From: a virus
DNA: 64,000 nucleotides
IMG/VR virus record: IMGVR_UViG_3300021438_000011
Span: 1-64,000 of that record
Reading direction: 5' to 3' (one strand)
Position numbers and translations under genes: made by a program
In this document: positions 6,382 to 14,824 of the stretch, piece after piece
Layout of the letters: every line of letters begins with the position of its first letter
How positions within the stretch are numbered: position 1 is the stretch's first letter
Notes under the pieces: model-generated
Database searches by the model: none
Seen by the model: only the letters and a program-made list of their open reading frames with translations
Told to the model about the DNA's origin: nothing

Positions 6382-6455
6382 AGCGGGTAAGGTGGTCACT
6401 ACTGCAGTCTCATAAGCTCGCAGCATCACTGGTTCGAATCCAGTACCCGCTTCCA
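6382..6455 (+). tRNA. tRNA-like, CAU anticodon (Met or Ile2), irregular
   Basis: Acceptor AGCGGGT pairs perfectly with ACCCGCT, the T arm ACTGG TTCGAAT CCAGT is perfect and CCA is encoded. The loop CTCATAA gives CAU. The anticodon stem GCAGT pairs with GCTGC only if one C is bulged out, the D arm is much shortened, and the discriminator is U, which is unusual for Met or Ile. It may be decaying or mitochondrial-like in shape. An intact CAU tRNA lies on the other strand at 47136-47211. Confidence 0.55.
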
Positions 6456-6513
6456 CTTATCGTTCTCCATTTCCGAATGGCGAATGCGCTATATTAGAAT
6501 AGCAAACAATTTA

Positions 6514-6600
6514 GGGTACGTATACCGTTAAGGAGACGGTCTGGTCTGTAAAACCAGCGCTACTACAGCTCGTATGGATCGTTACCATAAGTGCCCACCA
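6514..6600 (+). tRNA. tRNA-Tyr (GUA), long variable arm
   Basis: Acceptor GGGTACG pairs with AGTGCCC apart from the last position, discriminator A, encoded CCA. D stem ACCG/CGGT, anticodon stem CTGGT/ACCAG and loop CTGTAAA give GUA. The variable region is long, as expected for bacterial tRNA-Tyr. The T loop reads ATCGTTA, a departure from TTCGAAT. Confidence 0.8.
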
Positions 6601-6611
6601 AAGAACCCACC

Positions 6612-6789
6612 TTAGGGCCGTTGTCGCTAACGGTTATCTACTTTGTAGAAGGCGTCCCTTGTAGCTTGTCAGCAAGGTAACACGAGGACCATCAATCCTT
6701 GGGTAAGTACCGCCAAGTACTTATGCAAAAGACAACGTGAGTTGATGAGCCGTTAGAACGAAATGCTAACCCTGAATTCGGTACTCAGG
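6612..6789 (+). ncRNA. multi-hairpin RNA leader upstream of terminase
   Basis: The 208-base gap between tRNA-Tyr and the small terminase holds consecutive stems: CCGTT/AACGG (6618-6622, 6629-6633), CTAC/GTAG (6638-6648), CCTTG/CAAGG (6657-6661, 6673-6677), a perfect 7-bp TAAGTAC/GTACTTA (6704-6710, 6717-6723), GTTAG/CTAAC (6752-6756, 6766-6770) and CCTGA/TCAGG (6771-6775, 6785-6789). CTAACGG (6627-6633) could also pair with CCGTTAG (6750-6756) to fold the whole domain. No frame is coding. It could be a small RNA, a leader or part of the packaging site. Confidence 0.45.
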
Positions 6790-6809
6790 ACTAATACACA
6801 GGAGATAAT

Positions 6810-7163
6810 ATGGCTTTTGAAAAAGGCAAATCGGGCAATCCTAACGGTCGTCCAAAGCGCAGCAGCGTTATAGATAAACCAACTAATCGTGATCTAAAAG
6901 AACGTGAACTGATCATGCTATTACGCAAGATTAAGCCTCACGTTGCTGAAGCTATCTTACAAGCTGCCAAAATCATGAAGAATGAAGAAGCTAGTCATCA
7001 AAACCAATTGAAAGCTGCCACTATCCTATTGGATAACTATCGCAGACTTACTTTGGATGTATATGACGAAGAGCATTCTGATGAAGAAGGTACTGAAATC
7101 CAACAAGTCAACGCACCTTTGTTTTCTCTCAAGGTAATTGAGCAAGAAGAAAAAGCTGCATAA
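6810..7163 (+). CDS. terminase small subunit-like protein (DUF5681-type N-terminus)
   Basis: The 117-residue protein begins with KGKSGNPNGRPKR at residues 5-17, the signature of the DUF5681 family often found directly before large terminases. A helical middle and an acidic tail (DEEHSDEEG) follow. The ATG is preceded by AGGAG. Position, size and order (9 bases before the large terminase) support a DNA-recognition role in packaging. Confidence 0.75.
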   Translation: MAFEKGKSGNPNGRPKRSSVIDKPTNRDLKERELIMLLRKIKPHVAEAILQAAKIMKNEEASHQNQLKAATILLDNYRRLTLDVYDEEHSDEEGTEIQQVNAPLFSLKVIEQEEKAA

Positions 7164-7171
7164 GGAATTAA

Positions 7172-8644
7172 ATGCAAGAGAAACAAGTAGTAATCGGACC
7201 AGCATCTAAAAAGCAAGAGTTATTTTTGAATAGCGATTCAACTATTACACTAGCTGGTGGAGCGGCAGGTTCAGGAAAGACTTATACCTCGTTGCTAATT
7301 GCTTTAAAATTCATGCAGCATCCTAGAGCTACTGGAGTTATTTTCCGTAGGACTTCTAAGATGCTGACAGCGCCCGGATCAGTTTGGCAAGAAGCTTGTA
7401 ATCTTTACAGTGCTTTGTTTCCTAACTTGCGTATCCGTACAAGGGAATTAGAGATTATCTTCCCTAATGGTGCTTTACTTAAATTCAGTCACATGCAGCA
7501 CTCAAGTAACATGTACGATCACAAAGGTGGTCAGTACAGTTTAGTTATTTTTGATGAAGCAACGGACTTTGAGGAAGAGATGGTCGTGTACCTCTTATCT
7601 CGTATGCGAAATGCTTACGTAGATTATAAACCTCAGATGTTCTTGATGACTAACCCAGATTATAACAGCTTTTTGAGAGCTTGGTTAGAAGATTTCTACC
7701 TTGATCCACAAACTGGTATTCCACTTCCTGAAAAGACAGGATACAAGCGTTACTTCTTCCGTCAAGGAAATGCAATGCTTTGGTATAATAGCCTAGAAGA
7801 AGCTGAAGCTGTACACGGTGCTGGTAACGAATCCGGTATCAGTTCATTTACATTCATTGGTGCTACTTGCAGAGATAACCCTCCACTACTCAAAGCACAG
7901 CCCGACTATATTAGCCGTTTAATGTCCCTTCCTCGTGTTGAGAAAGAGCGACTATTAGACGGTTCTTGGTTTGCTCGTCAAGAGTCTGCTGGCTTGTTTA
8001 AACGAGAATGGGTAGGCTTAGTAGATCATGCCAATGGTAGAGCAAGACAAAGAATCCGAGCATGGGACTTTGCGTTTAGTCTTCCTTCTGAACAATACCC
8101 TAATCCTGACTGGACTCGTGGTGTATTAATGTCCAAAGATGAAGCCAAAGTTTATACAGTAGAAGACGTAGTGAGTATTCGTAATCGAGTGCATGAAGTT
8201 GAGAAACTTGTATTTCAAACTGCAATTCAAGATGGTCAAGATGTAATTATTTCAATTCCACTAGACCCTGCTGCAGCTGCTGGTGCTTATGCAAAAGACT
8301 TGCAAAGAAAACTAGCTGAGATGGGATTTAGTTGTAGATTAACTAAACCAGTTAAATCCAAGATTACTCGTTTTGCTCCTTTCTCTAGTATTGCTCAAGC
8401 TGGTTTTGTAAACGTAGTTAAAGCTAATTGGAATAAAGATTTCTTTGATGAATTGGAAGTGTTTGATGGCGACCCTAAGAAAAAAGACGACCAAGTGGAC
8501 TGCTGTTCAGATTGCATGCTTTTGCTCAACAGAGATACAACAATTCCTAATTTCACATTACCTGATTTTACAGGTTCTAATCCATTCGATAGTATGACAG
8601 GCTCAACGAGTAGTTTTCCTGCATTTTCAAGTATTATTAATTAA
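7172..8644 (+). CDS. terL: terminase large subunit
   Basis: This 490-residue protein is the packaging motor. The ATPase domain has Walker A GGAAGSGKT at 29-37 and Walker B LVIFDEA at 124-130 with the catalytic Glu129. The C-terminal RNase-H-like nuclease has its first acidic residue at Asp299 (RAWDFAF) and the last in KKDDQVDCCSD near 450. It cuts and pumps concatemeric DNA through the portal encoded just downstream. Confidence 0.95.
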   Translation: MQEKQVVIGPASKKQELFLNSDSTITLAGGAAGSGKTYTSLLIALKFMQHPRATGVIFRRTSKMLTAPGSVWQEACNLYSALFPNLRIRTRELEIIFPNGALLKFSHMQHSSNMYDHKGGQYSLVIFDEATDFEEEMVVYLLSRMRNAYVDYKPQMFLMTNPDYNSFLRAWLEDFYLDPQTGIPLPEKTGYKRYFFRQGNAMLWYNSLEEAEAVHGAGNESGISSFTFIGATCRDNPPLLKAQPDYISRLMSLPRVEKERLLDGSWFARQESAGLFKREWVGLVDHANGRARQRIRAWDFAFSLPSEQYPNPDWTRGVLMSKDEAKVYTVEDVVSIRNRVHEVEKLVFQTAIQDGQDVIISIPLDPAAAAGAYAKDLQRKLAEMGFSCRLTKPVKSKITRFAPFSSIAQAGFVNVVKANWNKDFFDELEVFDGDPKKKDDQVDCCSDCMLLLNRDTTIPNFTLPDFTGSNPFDSMTGSTSSFPAFSSIIN

Positions 8645-8655
8645 AGGAGCCTTGA

Positions 8656-10131
8656 ATGGCACGACAAAGACGAGAAACTGTTAATAAAGCCACAATGGGC
8701 GATACACCTGAACGATTTAAACTTTCTGAAAGTGGTTATCTAGGTCTAAATATCTATGCTGGTGTTACTGATACAGAATTAAAGAAGGAATTAAACTTTC
8801 CTCAGTCAATTCAGACATTCAAGCAAATGTCTTACCACAGTACGATCAATTCAGCACTGACTTTATTTGACAACTTGATCAGTAAAGTGGACTGGAAGTT
8901 TAAAGCTCCCGATAATGCTACTGCTGATGAACTAATGCAAGTTAAAGCTATTAATGAAATGATGCAAGATTTGCAAGACCAAACTTGGTCTGAATTCATT
9001 AGTGATGCCCTCAGTGCTAATACCTTTGGTTTCTCAGTTCATGAGAAAGTCTACCGTAAACGCACTAGAGCAAATGGCTCTAAATACAATGATGGTCTAA
9101 TCGGTTGGAAAAAGCTTCCAATTCGTAACCAAGAGACAATTGAGCGCTTTGTCTTCTCAGATGATGGTAATGACATTTTAGGTGTACGTCAAAATCTTTC
9201 TCAAGTTGCTGATCCTTACAATCGTTATGGTAATCGCAATATGAATGCTGTTGTACTTCCACGAAGCAAGATTATGCTATTTCGTGCAGGTAAACACAAA
9301 GGCGATCCATTCGGTAAGTCACCACTACGGGATGCATACTTAGCTTGGCGCTTCCTTACTGTAATCGAAGAGATTGAAGCTAACGGTGTAGCCAAGGATT
9401 TAGCTGGTCTTCCAGTTCTAAAGCTACCACCTCAGTATCTATCTAACGATGCATCTCCAGAGCAAAAAGCAATCCGAGCCTATTACGAAAACGTAATGCG
9501 AAACCTGCAGGTTAATCAGCAATCAGCTTTGATTTTACCACAAGCTTTTGATCAAGATACTCGCCAGCCTTTATTTAACTTAGAACTCCTAAGTCTTAAT
9601 GGCGGTAAGGCAATGGATACAACTAAGATTAAAGAATACTATAAGAATTTAATTCTTACTTCTTTATTCGCTGATCTATTAACGATGGGTCAAACAGGTG
9701 GTGGTTCTTTTGCCCTAGGTCAGATTAAGAGTACTCTTTCTGGTTCTGCAGCTGAATCGATGCTTAACAAAATTACTGAAGTTATCAACAATGACTTAGT
9801 ACGTCAGACCTATGAACTCAATGGTTGGGATACTTCCAGAATGGGTCGCATGGATTATGACAATATTCAGACCGAAGATTTAGAATCCTTTAGTAAGGCT
9901 ATTCAGCGTTTCGCTAGTACTTCTGTACTTGAAGTTGATCGTGCTGTACTTAACCGTATTCGTGAATCAGTTGGTATCGATAGTTTACCAGAAGATGAAG
10001 AACCTAATGCAGCTTTAATTCCAGCCAAAACTTCTAGAAGTGGTGATGGTATGAAGACGGCTGGTGAAGGTACTGCAACAAGTCCTTCAGGTAATGATAC
10101 AAGTTCAAACAATTTAGAAAACGCAGGTTAA
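8656..10131 (+). CDS. portal protein
   Basis: The 491-residue protein lies between the large terminase and head genes and has the features of a DUF935-like or gp6-like portal: an N-terminal lead with FKQMSYHSTINSAL at about 55-68, a central region with KGDPFGKSPLRDAYLAWRF, and a long C-terminal helical stem with QTGGGSFALGQ. The last 35 residues are polar and low complexity. It forms the dodecameric ring at the head vertex. Confidence 0.88.
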   Translation: MARQRRETVNKATMGDTPERFKLSESGYLGLNIYAGVTDTELKKELNFPQSIQTFKQMSYHSTINSALTLFDNLISKVDWKFKAPDNATADELMQVKAINEMMQDLQDQTWSEFISDALSANTFGFSVHEKVYRKRTRANGSKYNDGLIGWKKLPIRNQETIERFVFSDDGNDILGVRQNLSQVADPYNRYGNRNMNAVVLPRSKIMLFRAGKHKGDPFGKSPLRDAYLAWRFLTVIEEIEANGVAKDLAGLPVLKLPPQYLSNDASPEQKAIRAYYENVMRNLQVNQQSALILPQAFDQDTRQPLFNLELLSLNGGKAMDTTKIKEYYKNLILTSLFADLLTMGQTGGGSFALGQIKSTLSGSAAESMLNKITEVINNDLVRQTYELNGWDTSRMGRMDYDNIQTEDLESFSKAIQRFASTSVLEVDRAVLNRIRESVGIDSLPEDEEPNAALIPAKTSRSGDGMKTAGEGTATSPSGNDTSSNNLENAG

Positions 10132-10133
10132 TT

Positions 10134-10358
10134 ATGCCATATTCAAAATCAAATCCTCCACAGTGGGCCTCTAAGAAAAGTGACGCTGTACAAGAAGTAG
10201 CTATTCGTGTATTTAATCAGACGCTAAAAGATACAGGCTCTGAAGAGAAAGCTCGTATTGCTTCTTTAGCTGCTATGAAAAATGCAGAAGAGTCTTTCAA
10301 GAAGAAGGTTTCTAAAGCTGTTGAAGATATTATTAAAGGTAAATACAATTTATCTTGA
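10134..10358 (+). CDS. ChaB-like small protein
   Basis: The 74-residue helical protein resembles the ChaB-type domain: a proline-rich start (NPPQWASKK), then AVQEVAIRVFNQTL and EEKARIASLAAMKNAEE. The next gene, at 10441, starts with a related domain, so the two appear paralogous. It starts 2 bases after the portal stop. Role unknown; such domains are seen in phage head operons. The stop codon overlaps the -35 box of the promoter at 10355. Confidence 0.65.
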   Translation: MPYSKSNPPQWASKKSDAVQEVAIRVFNQTLKDTGSEEKARIASLAAMKNAEESFKKKVSKAVEDIIKGKYNLS

Positions 10359-10383
10359 ATTAATAGTAATTTTGTGATATAAT
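10355..10383 (+). promoter_or_regulatory. extended -10 sigma70 promoter with hairpin just downstream
   Basis: TTGAAT (10355-10360), 17-base spacer, TATAAT (10378-10383), with TGA directly before the -10. The stop codon of the upstream gene lies inside the -35 box. The predicted start near 10390 is about 6 bases before a terminator-like hairpin. Confidence 0.8.
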
Positions 10384-10395
10384 AGTTTACAAAAG

Positions 10396-10427
10396 CCCCG
10401 AGGTAACTCTCGGGGTTATTATTGTTT
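10396..10427 (+). terminator. terminator-like hairpin immediately after promoter
   Basis: CCCCGAG (10396-10402) pairs with CTCGGGG (10409-10415) around a 6-base loop, followed by TTATTATTGTTT. It lies between the 10355 promoter and the ATG at 10441. It either ends upstream transcription or controls read-through from the new start. Confidence 0.75.
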
Positions 10428-10440
10428 ATAAGGAGAGTTT

Positions 10441-11856
10441 ATGGCTTGGAGTGCAACTAACACTATTCCTGCTATGCAAGGAAAATCAAGTGCATTGAAA
10501 GAGTTGTTCGCTAAAGTAGCCAATGCTGCTCTTGATAAAGGACAAACAGAAGAGGAAGCTATTTTCTCAGGTTTGAGCGCAGTGAAGATTCAAGAGAAAA
10601 AGAATCAACCACCAAAACCAGTCAAACCTAAAGTACCAGCTCATCTTGCAGCAGTCAGGAGCATGTCTGGAAGCCCCTATGAGATGACTTCTAAGGCAGC
10701 TAACCCTCAGGTAGCCACCAACGTTTTACCACCGTCTATACAGGCTGTAGAGTTCGATAATGAAGGTCATCTGGTTGTATTAATGACAGATGGCAAAAGA
10801 ATTGTAACTAAAGGTACTGCAGGAAATCAGGTAATTGACCAAAAGATTGGTATTTCAGTTAATCCGGTTTTTGATCATGTCCAGATGAATACCACGGCTC
10901 ATTATACTTCTGAGGATTATGTTCCCGGAATGATTACATGGAATGAGTTTGAAGATTGTTTAGATGTAGTTCAAAATGATGGCTCTATTCTTCAAGTAGG
11001 TCTAGAAAATTATATTCAAGTTATTAATAATACTGGAGCAGTATTAGAAAATGGAACTATTGTAAAGTTCTCAGGTGTTGCCTTAGAAGAAGTGCCAGAA
11101 GTGAATCCTATGATTGCAGATGGTTCAGTAGAACCTCTATATATTGTAGGTGTGTTAACTAATACACTTATTCCCGGTCAAGTTGGTCGTGCGACAATCT
11201 TAGGTAAAGTTCGTCAGATTAATACCACTGGTTCAGATGTAGGAGAAACATGGCAACGAGGTGATCTACTTTGGGCACATCCTACTCAACCCGGAAAATT
11301 AACTAAATTTAGACCAACAGCTCCTGCAGTTTCTGTCTCAGTTGCAGCTGTTTTAAAAGCTGACGCTGCGCTTGGTATTTTATTAGTAAGACCAACTATC
11401 TTTCCTCGACTATTTTATGGAACTTTCTCAAGTTCAACTACACAATCTGCACCAACTATAAATACACCACATCAAGTTCATTTTGAAAATACTGAAATTA
11501 GTAGCGGAGTGAGGATTTCAAACGGCGGTCAAATTGTAACAGATCATGCTGGTCTTTATTCTTTTGATTTTAGGCTCCAGTTAACATCTTCAAATTCATC
11601 ATCTAAGAATATTTATATTTGGGCCAGAAAGAATGGAACTGATATTCAACGCAGTGCCTCTAAAATTACGATAGTAGGCAATGGTGTAGAACTTGTCCCT
11701 TCTTGGAGTTTTACAGTAAGTATGCAACCTTTAGATACATTTGAACTAATGTATGCTGTGGATGATACGGCTATTTTAATTAACGCTCCAGCTCCTACAG
11801 CTTTCTGTCCTGCTACACCATCGGCTACCATACGTGTTAGTCAAATTAATCTATAA
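10441..11856 (+). CDS. virion protein: ChaB-like head, C1q/TNF-like C-terminal domain
   Basis: The 471-residue protein starts with a ChaB-like helical segment (about 14-53), continues through a proline-rich linker (KPVKPKVP), a beta-rich middle, and ends in a C1q/TNF-like jelly roll from about 320 to 471 (HQVHFENTEIS, then GGQIVTDHAGLYSFDF). Such jelly rolls form trimers in phage fibres and head decorations. It has a good GGAG site and its own promoter at 10355. It may be a head fibre or part of the receptor-binding apparatus. Confidence 0.65.
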   Translation: MAWSATNTIPAMQGKSSALKELFAKVANAALDKGQTEEEAIFSGLSAVKIQEKKNQPPKPVKPKVPAHLAAVRSMSGSPYEMTSKAANPQVATNVLPPSIQAVEFDNEGHLVVLMTDGKRIVTKGTAGNQVIDQKIGISVNPVFDHVQMNTTAHYTSEDYVPGMITWNEFEDCLDVVQNDGSILQVGLENYIQVINNTGAVLENGTIVKFSGVALEEVPEVNPMIADGSVEPLYIVGVLTNTLIPGQVGRATILGKVRQINTTGSDVGETWQRGDLLWAHPTQPGKLTKFRPTAPAVSVSVAAVLKADAALGILLVRPTIFPRLFYGTFSSSTTQSAPTINTPHQVHFENTEISSGVRISNGGQIVTDHAGLYSFDFRLQLTSSNSSSKNIYIWARKNGTDIQRSASKITIVGNGVELVPSWSFTVSMQPLDTFELMYAVDDTAILINAPAPTAFCPATPSATIRVSQINL

Positions 11857-11865
11857 AAGGCACAT

Positions 11866-12225
11866 ATGAAACCAGCACACTTAGACTTAGAAGTATTTAA
11901 AGGTTCGACTTTCTTAAAACAAATTCAATGGAAAACTGGTACTCCAGCTATTCCGGTTAATCTTACAGGCTATAAAGCAAGAATGCAGATTCGTAAGTCT
12001 GTCAATGATAGCACAATCTTGGATTCACTTACAACAGAAAACTCTAGACTTTCTATTTATGCGCCTACAGAAGGAAGAGTAAGTATTAGCATTGCTGCTG
12101 ATATCTCTTCTGCATATACTTTCACAAGTGGAGTCTACGATTTAGAATTGGTCGCTCCAGATGAAGTCACAGTCTATCGAATCCTAGAAGGCTGTTTCTC
12201 AGCTAATCCAGAGGTGACTAGATGA
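11866..12225 (+). CDS. baseplate or fibre adaptor-like protein (119 aa)
   Basis: The 119-residue beta-rich protein opens LDLEVFKGSTFLKQIQW and continues with NLTGYKARMQIRKS, a pattern seen in small phage proteins of the BppU-like N-terminal type that link fibres. Its last bases overlap the next start (ATGA at 12222-12225), so the two are coupled. Confidence 0.55.
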   Translation: MKPAHLDLEVFKGSTFLKQIQWKTGTPAIPVNLTGYKARMQIRKSVNDSTILDSLTTENSRLSIYAPTEGRVSISIAADISSAYTFTSGVYDLELVAPDEVTVYRILEGCFSANPEVTR

Positions 12226-12524
12226 TTGAAACAACTGTAAGTGAAACAATTATTGAAACTATCGTAGTTTCAGAAGATACTGAACCTCAGGTAATTATTG
12301 TTACTATAGATGAACCTCAGGTAATTGTTGAAGTTAACGAACCCGGACCACAAGGTATTCAAGGTGTACAAGGCGAAGCAGGCTCTAGCTCAATTGAAAC
12401 TTTAACAGATGTTGATACGACTATCAAACTTAACGGTTCAATTTTAGTTTACTCAACTGTATCAGAAAAATGGGTTGCAACAACCCTTCTCGAAAACCAG
12501 AGTGTTGAATCTGGACATTATTAA
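12222..12524 (+). CDS. collagen-like fibre linker protein
   Basis: The 100-residue acidic protein has an N-terminal part with repeated EPQVI segments (about 24-28 and 34-38) and a collagen-like GPQGIQGVQGEAG at about 43-55. The last 40 residues read ETLTDVDTTIKLNGSILVY, a motif often found in phage fibres. Collagen repeats make thin trimeric rods. It sits between two fibre-type genes. Confidence 0.65.
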   Translation: MIETTVSETIIETIVVSEDTEPQVIIVTIDEPQVIVEVNEPGPQGIQGVQGEAGSSSIETLTDVDTTIKLNGSILVYSTVSEKWVATTLLENQSVESGHY

Positions 12525-12538
12525 ATCAAGGAAAAATT

Positions 12539-14122
12539 ATGGCTTCAATCGTAAGAATTAAACGCTCTGACGTATCAGGTAATCCCGCTACACTCGGTCA
12601 AGGTGAATTAGCCTATTCAGCTTTAGCTGATAATGGCTCAAACGGTGGTGATCGTCTATACATTGGTATGGGAACAGAGACAGCGGGTAATGCTGTCAAT
12701 CACATTGTAATCGGTGGTAAATTTTTCACTGATGCTATTACTGCTGCTACCAATGCCAATACTGCCTCTACGCTAGTTAAGCGAGATGCTTCTGGTAACT
12801 TCTCAGCTGGTACAATTACTGCAGCTTTGACTGGTAATGCCAGTACTGCTACAAAATGGGCTACTGCTCGTAATCTATCTCTTACTGGTGACGGTACAGC
12901 TACTCTATCTTCAGTGGATGGTTCTGCCAACGTTTCTGGTGCTTTGACTTTAGCTACTGTTAACTCAAACGTAGGTTCTTTTGGTGGCTCTACTGCTATT
13001 CCGGTCATTACAGTTAATGCTAAGGGTCTTGTAACTGGTGTAACCACTGCAAGTATCTCTTCAAGCTTGACAATTGGTACAACTACTATCGCACTAGGTG
13101 CTACACAGACAGCTCTTGCAGGTCTAACAGAGTTAACCGTAGATAATTTGAATTTCAATGGTAATTCTATCACAGCTACAAATGCCAATGGTGATATCGT
13201 TATTAGTCCTAATGGTACTGGTACTGTAGACGTTGCAGCCCACAGAATTACAGGTGTCTCATCCCCTGTCAATGCAACTGACGCTGCTAACAAAGCTTAC
13301 GTAGACAATGCTATTTCTGGTCTAGATTGGAAAGCCTCTGTAAACCTACTCGCTTCAACTAACATTGCTCTCACAGGTGCTACCAATTCATTAGTTATTG
13401 ATGGACATACTGCCTTAGATTCTACAGATAACGATTACCGTATTTTACTAACTGGTCAAACAGTTGCAGCAAATAATGGTATCTATGTTTATACTGATAA
13501 CGGAAGTACTTACACCTTAACCAGAGCTGTAGACGCAGATACTTATCAAGAGCTAATTGGTACTTCAGTGTTCGTACTTGAAGGTACAGTTTATGCTAAT
13601 ACTGGTTGGGTTCAGTCTAATCACTACTTAACAGATTTCTCTGGTCAAGTATGGACGCAATTCTCAGGCGCTGGCTCTTATGTTGCTGATGGTGGTTTAA
13701 CGCTTGTTGGTAACGTATTCGCTGTAGGTCAAGGTCTTGGTATTACAGTTAATGCTAATGATATTGCTCTTGCAAGTTCAGTAGCTGGTGCTGGTCTTAC
13801 ATACACAACAGGTGTTCTCGCAGTTGGCGGCACTGCAGATCGCATTACAGTTAATGCAGACTCTATTGATATTGCATCTACTTACGTAGGTCAATCAAGT
13901 ATTACTACACTTGGTACAATTACCACTGGTGTTTGGAGTGGTACTACTATTGCTACTACTAAAGGTGGTACAGGCTTGACAAGTTATGCAACTGGTGATA
14001 TACTATATGCTAGTGCTTCAAATACTCTAAGCAAGTTGACAATTGGAGCAAGTGGTCAAGTATTACAAGTTAATGGTTCAGGTATTCCTACTTGGGCGGA
14101 TATTGACGGCGGTACGTACTAA
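12539..14122 (+). CDS. tail fibre protein with tropism-determinant-like N-terminus
   Basis: The 527-residue protein begins IVRIKRSDVSGNPATLGQGE, the adaptor pattern (I-x-I-K-R-S, P-x-L, G-E-L-A-Y) shared by many fibres and related to the Mtd N-terminal domain. The rest is rich in Gly, Ser, Thr, Ala and Asn with beta-helix-like repeats, including two LGTITTGVWSGT-type motifs near the end. It lies in the fibre block and ends at a terminator. Confidence 0.8.
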   Translation: MASIVRIKRSDVSGNPATLGQGELAYSALADNGSNGGDRLYIGMGTETAGNAVNHIVIGGKFFTDAITAATNANTASTLVKRDASGNFSAGTITAALTGNASTATKWATARNLSLTGDGTATLSSVDGSANVSGALTLATVNSNVGSFGGSTAIPVITVNAKGLVTGVTTASISSSLTIGTTTIALGATQTALAGLTELTVDNLNFNGNSITATNANGDIVISPNGTGTVDVAAHRITGVSSPVNATDAANKAYVDNAISGLDWKASVNLLASTNIALTGATNSLVIDGHTALDSTDNDYRILLTGQTVAANNGIYVYTDNGSTYTLTRAVDADTYQELIGTSVFVLEGTVYANTGWVQSNHYLTDFSGQVWTQFSGAGSYVADGGLTLVGNVFAVGQGLGITVNANDIALASSVAGAGLTYTTGVLAVGGTADRITVNADSIDIASTYVGQSSITTLGTITTGVWSGTTIATTKGGTGLTSYATGDILYASASNTLSKLTIGASGQVLQVNGSGIPTWADIDGGTY

Positions 14123-14130
14123 TTAAACAA

Positions 14131-14157
14131 GGGCAGTTTTTACTGCCCTTTTCCTTT
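14131..14157 (+). terminator. intrinsic terminator after first fibre gene
   Basis: GGGCAGT (14131-14137) pairs with ACTGCCC (14142-14148), followed by TTTTCCTTT. Stem strength is good and the T tract moderate. Confidence 0.8.
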
Positions 14158-14170
14158 ATTAAGGGTCTAT

Positions 14171-14821
14171 ATGGCAAGCAAGATTATTCTTAAAAAGTCC
14201 GCTGTATCTGGTAAGGTTCCAGTTCTGGCTGATCTCGAATTTGGTGAAGTAGCTTTGAATTATGCAGATGGTGCATTATTCTATAAAAAAGCTGATAATA
14301 CTATTCAGAACTTAATTACCTCTGGAGGTGGAGGTGGGAGTAGTGTTTCTAGTTTTAATACCAGAACTGGAGCTGTGACACTTACCTCATTAGATGTAAC
14401 TACAGCTTTAGGTTTTACTCCGGGAGTTGGAGATGTAACATTAACTACAACACAGACGTTAACCAACAAGACAATTAATTCTGGTATTTATTCTGGAACT
14501 ATTGATTATTCAGGATCACAACGAGCGAATACAACTGCAATAGCAGCCCTAGATATTGATGCAACATTAGGTAATTTCTTCACTAAAACTATTACTACTA
14601 ATAGCACATTTACTTTTAGTAATGCACCTGCATCAAAAGTATATAGTTTTGTATTAGAGTTGACTCATACCAGTGGAACTATCACATGGCCTGCAAATGT
14701 AGTGTGGCCTGCAGATACAGCGCCAACTTTAACAACAGGAAAAGTTCATCTATTTGTATTTATTACAGACGATGGTGGAACAAAATGGCGGGGAGCTTCT
14801 CAAATTAACTATGGGACTTAA
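14171..14821 (+). CDS. tail fibre protein, second adaptor-type N-terminus
   Basis: The 216-residue protein begins KIILKKSAVSGKVPVLADLE followed by FGEVALNYADGALFYK, again the fibre adaptor pattern seen at 12539. A glycine linker (SGGGGGSS) and FNTRTGAVTLT lead to a short beta-rich C-terminal domain. It ends 3 bases before the giant repeat protein and probably forms part of the same fibre. Confidence 0.75.
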   Translation: MASKIILKKSAVSGKVPVLADLEFGEVALNYADGALFYKKADNTIQNLITSGGGGGSSVSSFNTRTGAVTLTSLDVTTALGFTPGVGDVTLTTTQTLTNKTINSGIYSGTIDYSGSQRANTTAIAALDIDATLGNFFTKTITTNSTFTFSNAPASKVYSFVLELTHTSGTITWPANVVWPADTAPTLTTGKVHLFVFITDDGGTKWRGASQINYGT

Positions 14822-14824
14822 TAT

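Noticed and set aside
6738-6766. Hammerhead-ribozyme-like string TTGATGAG ... CGAAA upstream of terminase
   Set aside because: The conserved C of CUGAUGA is replaced by U, and the segment between GATGAG and CGAAA cannot form stem II beyond one pair. Likely chance.
6601-6809. Group I intron or tmRNA before terminase
   Set aside because: I could not find a group I core (P3-P7 with the usual GACTA/AAGAUAUAGUC elements) or a tRNA-like domain with tag frame.
12700-13293. 197-codon antisense frame in the fibre gene
   Set aside because: Arises from Ser/Thr/Ala-rich codon patterns of the fibre on the other strand; no start signal.
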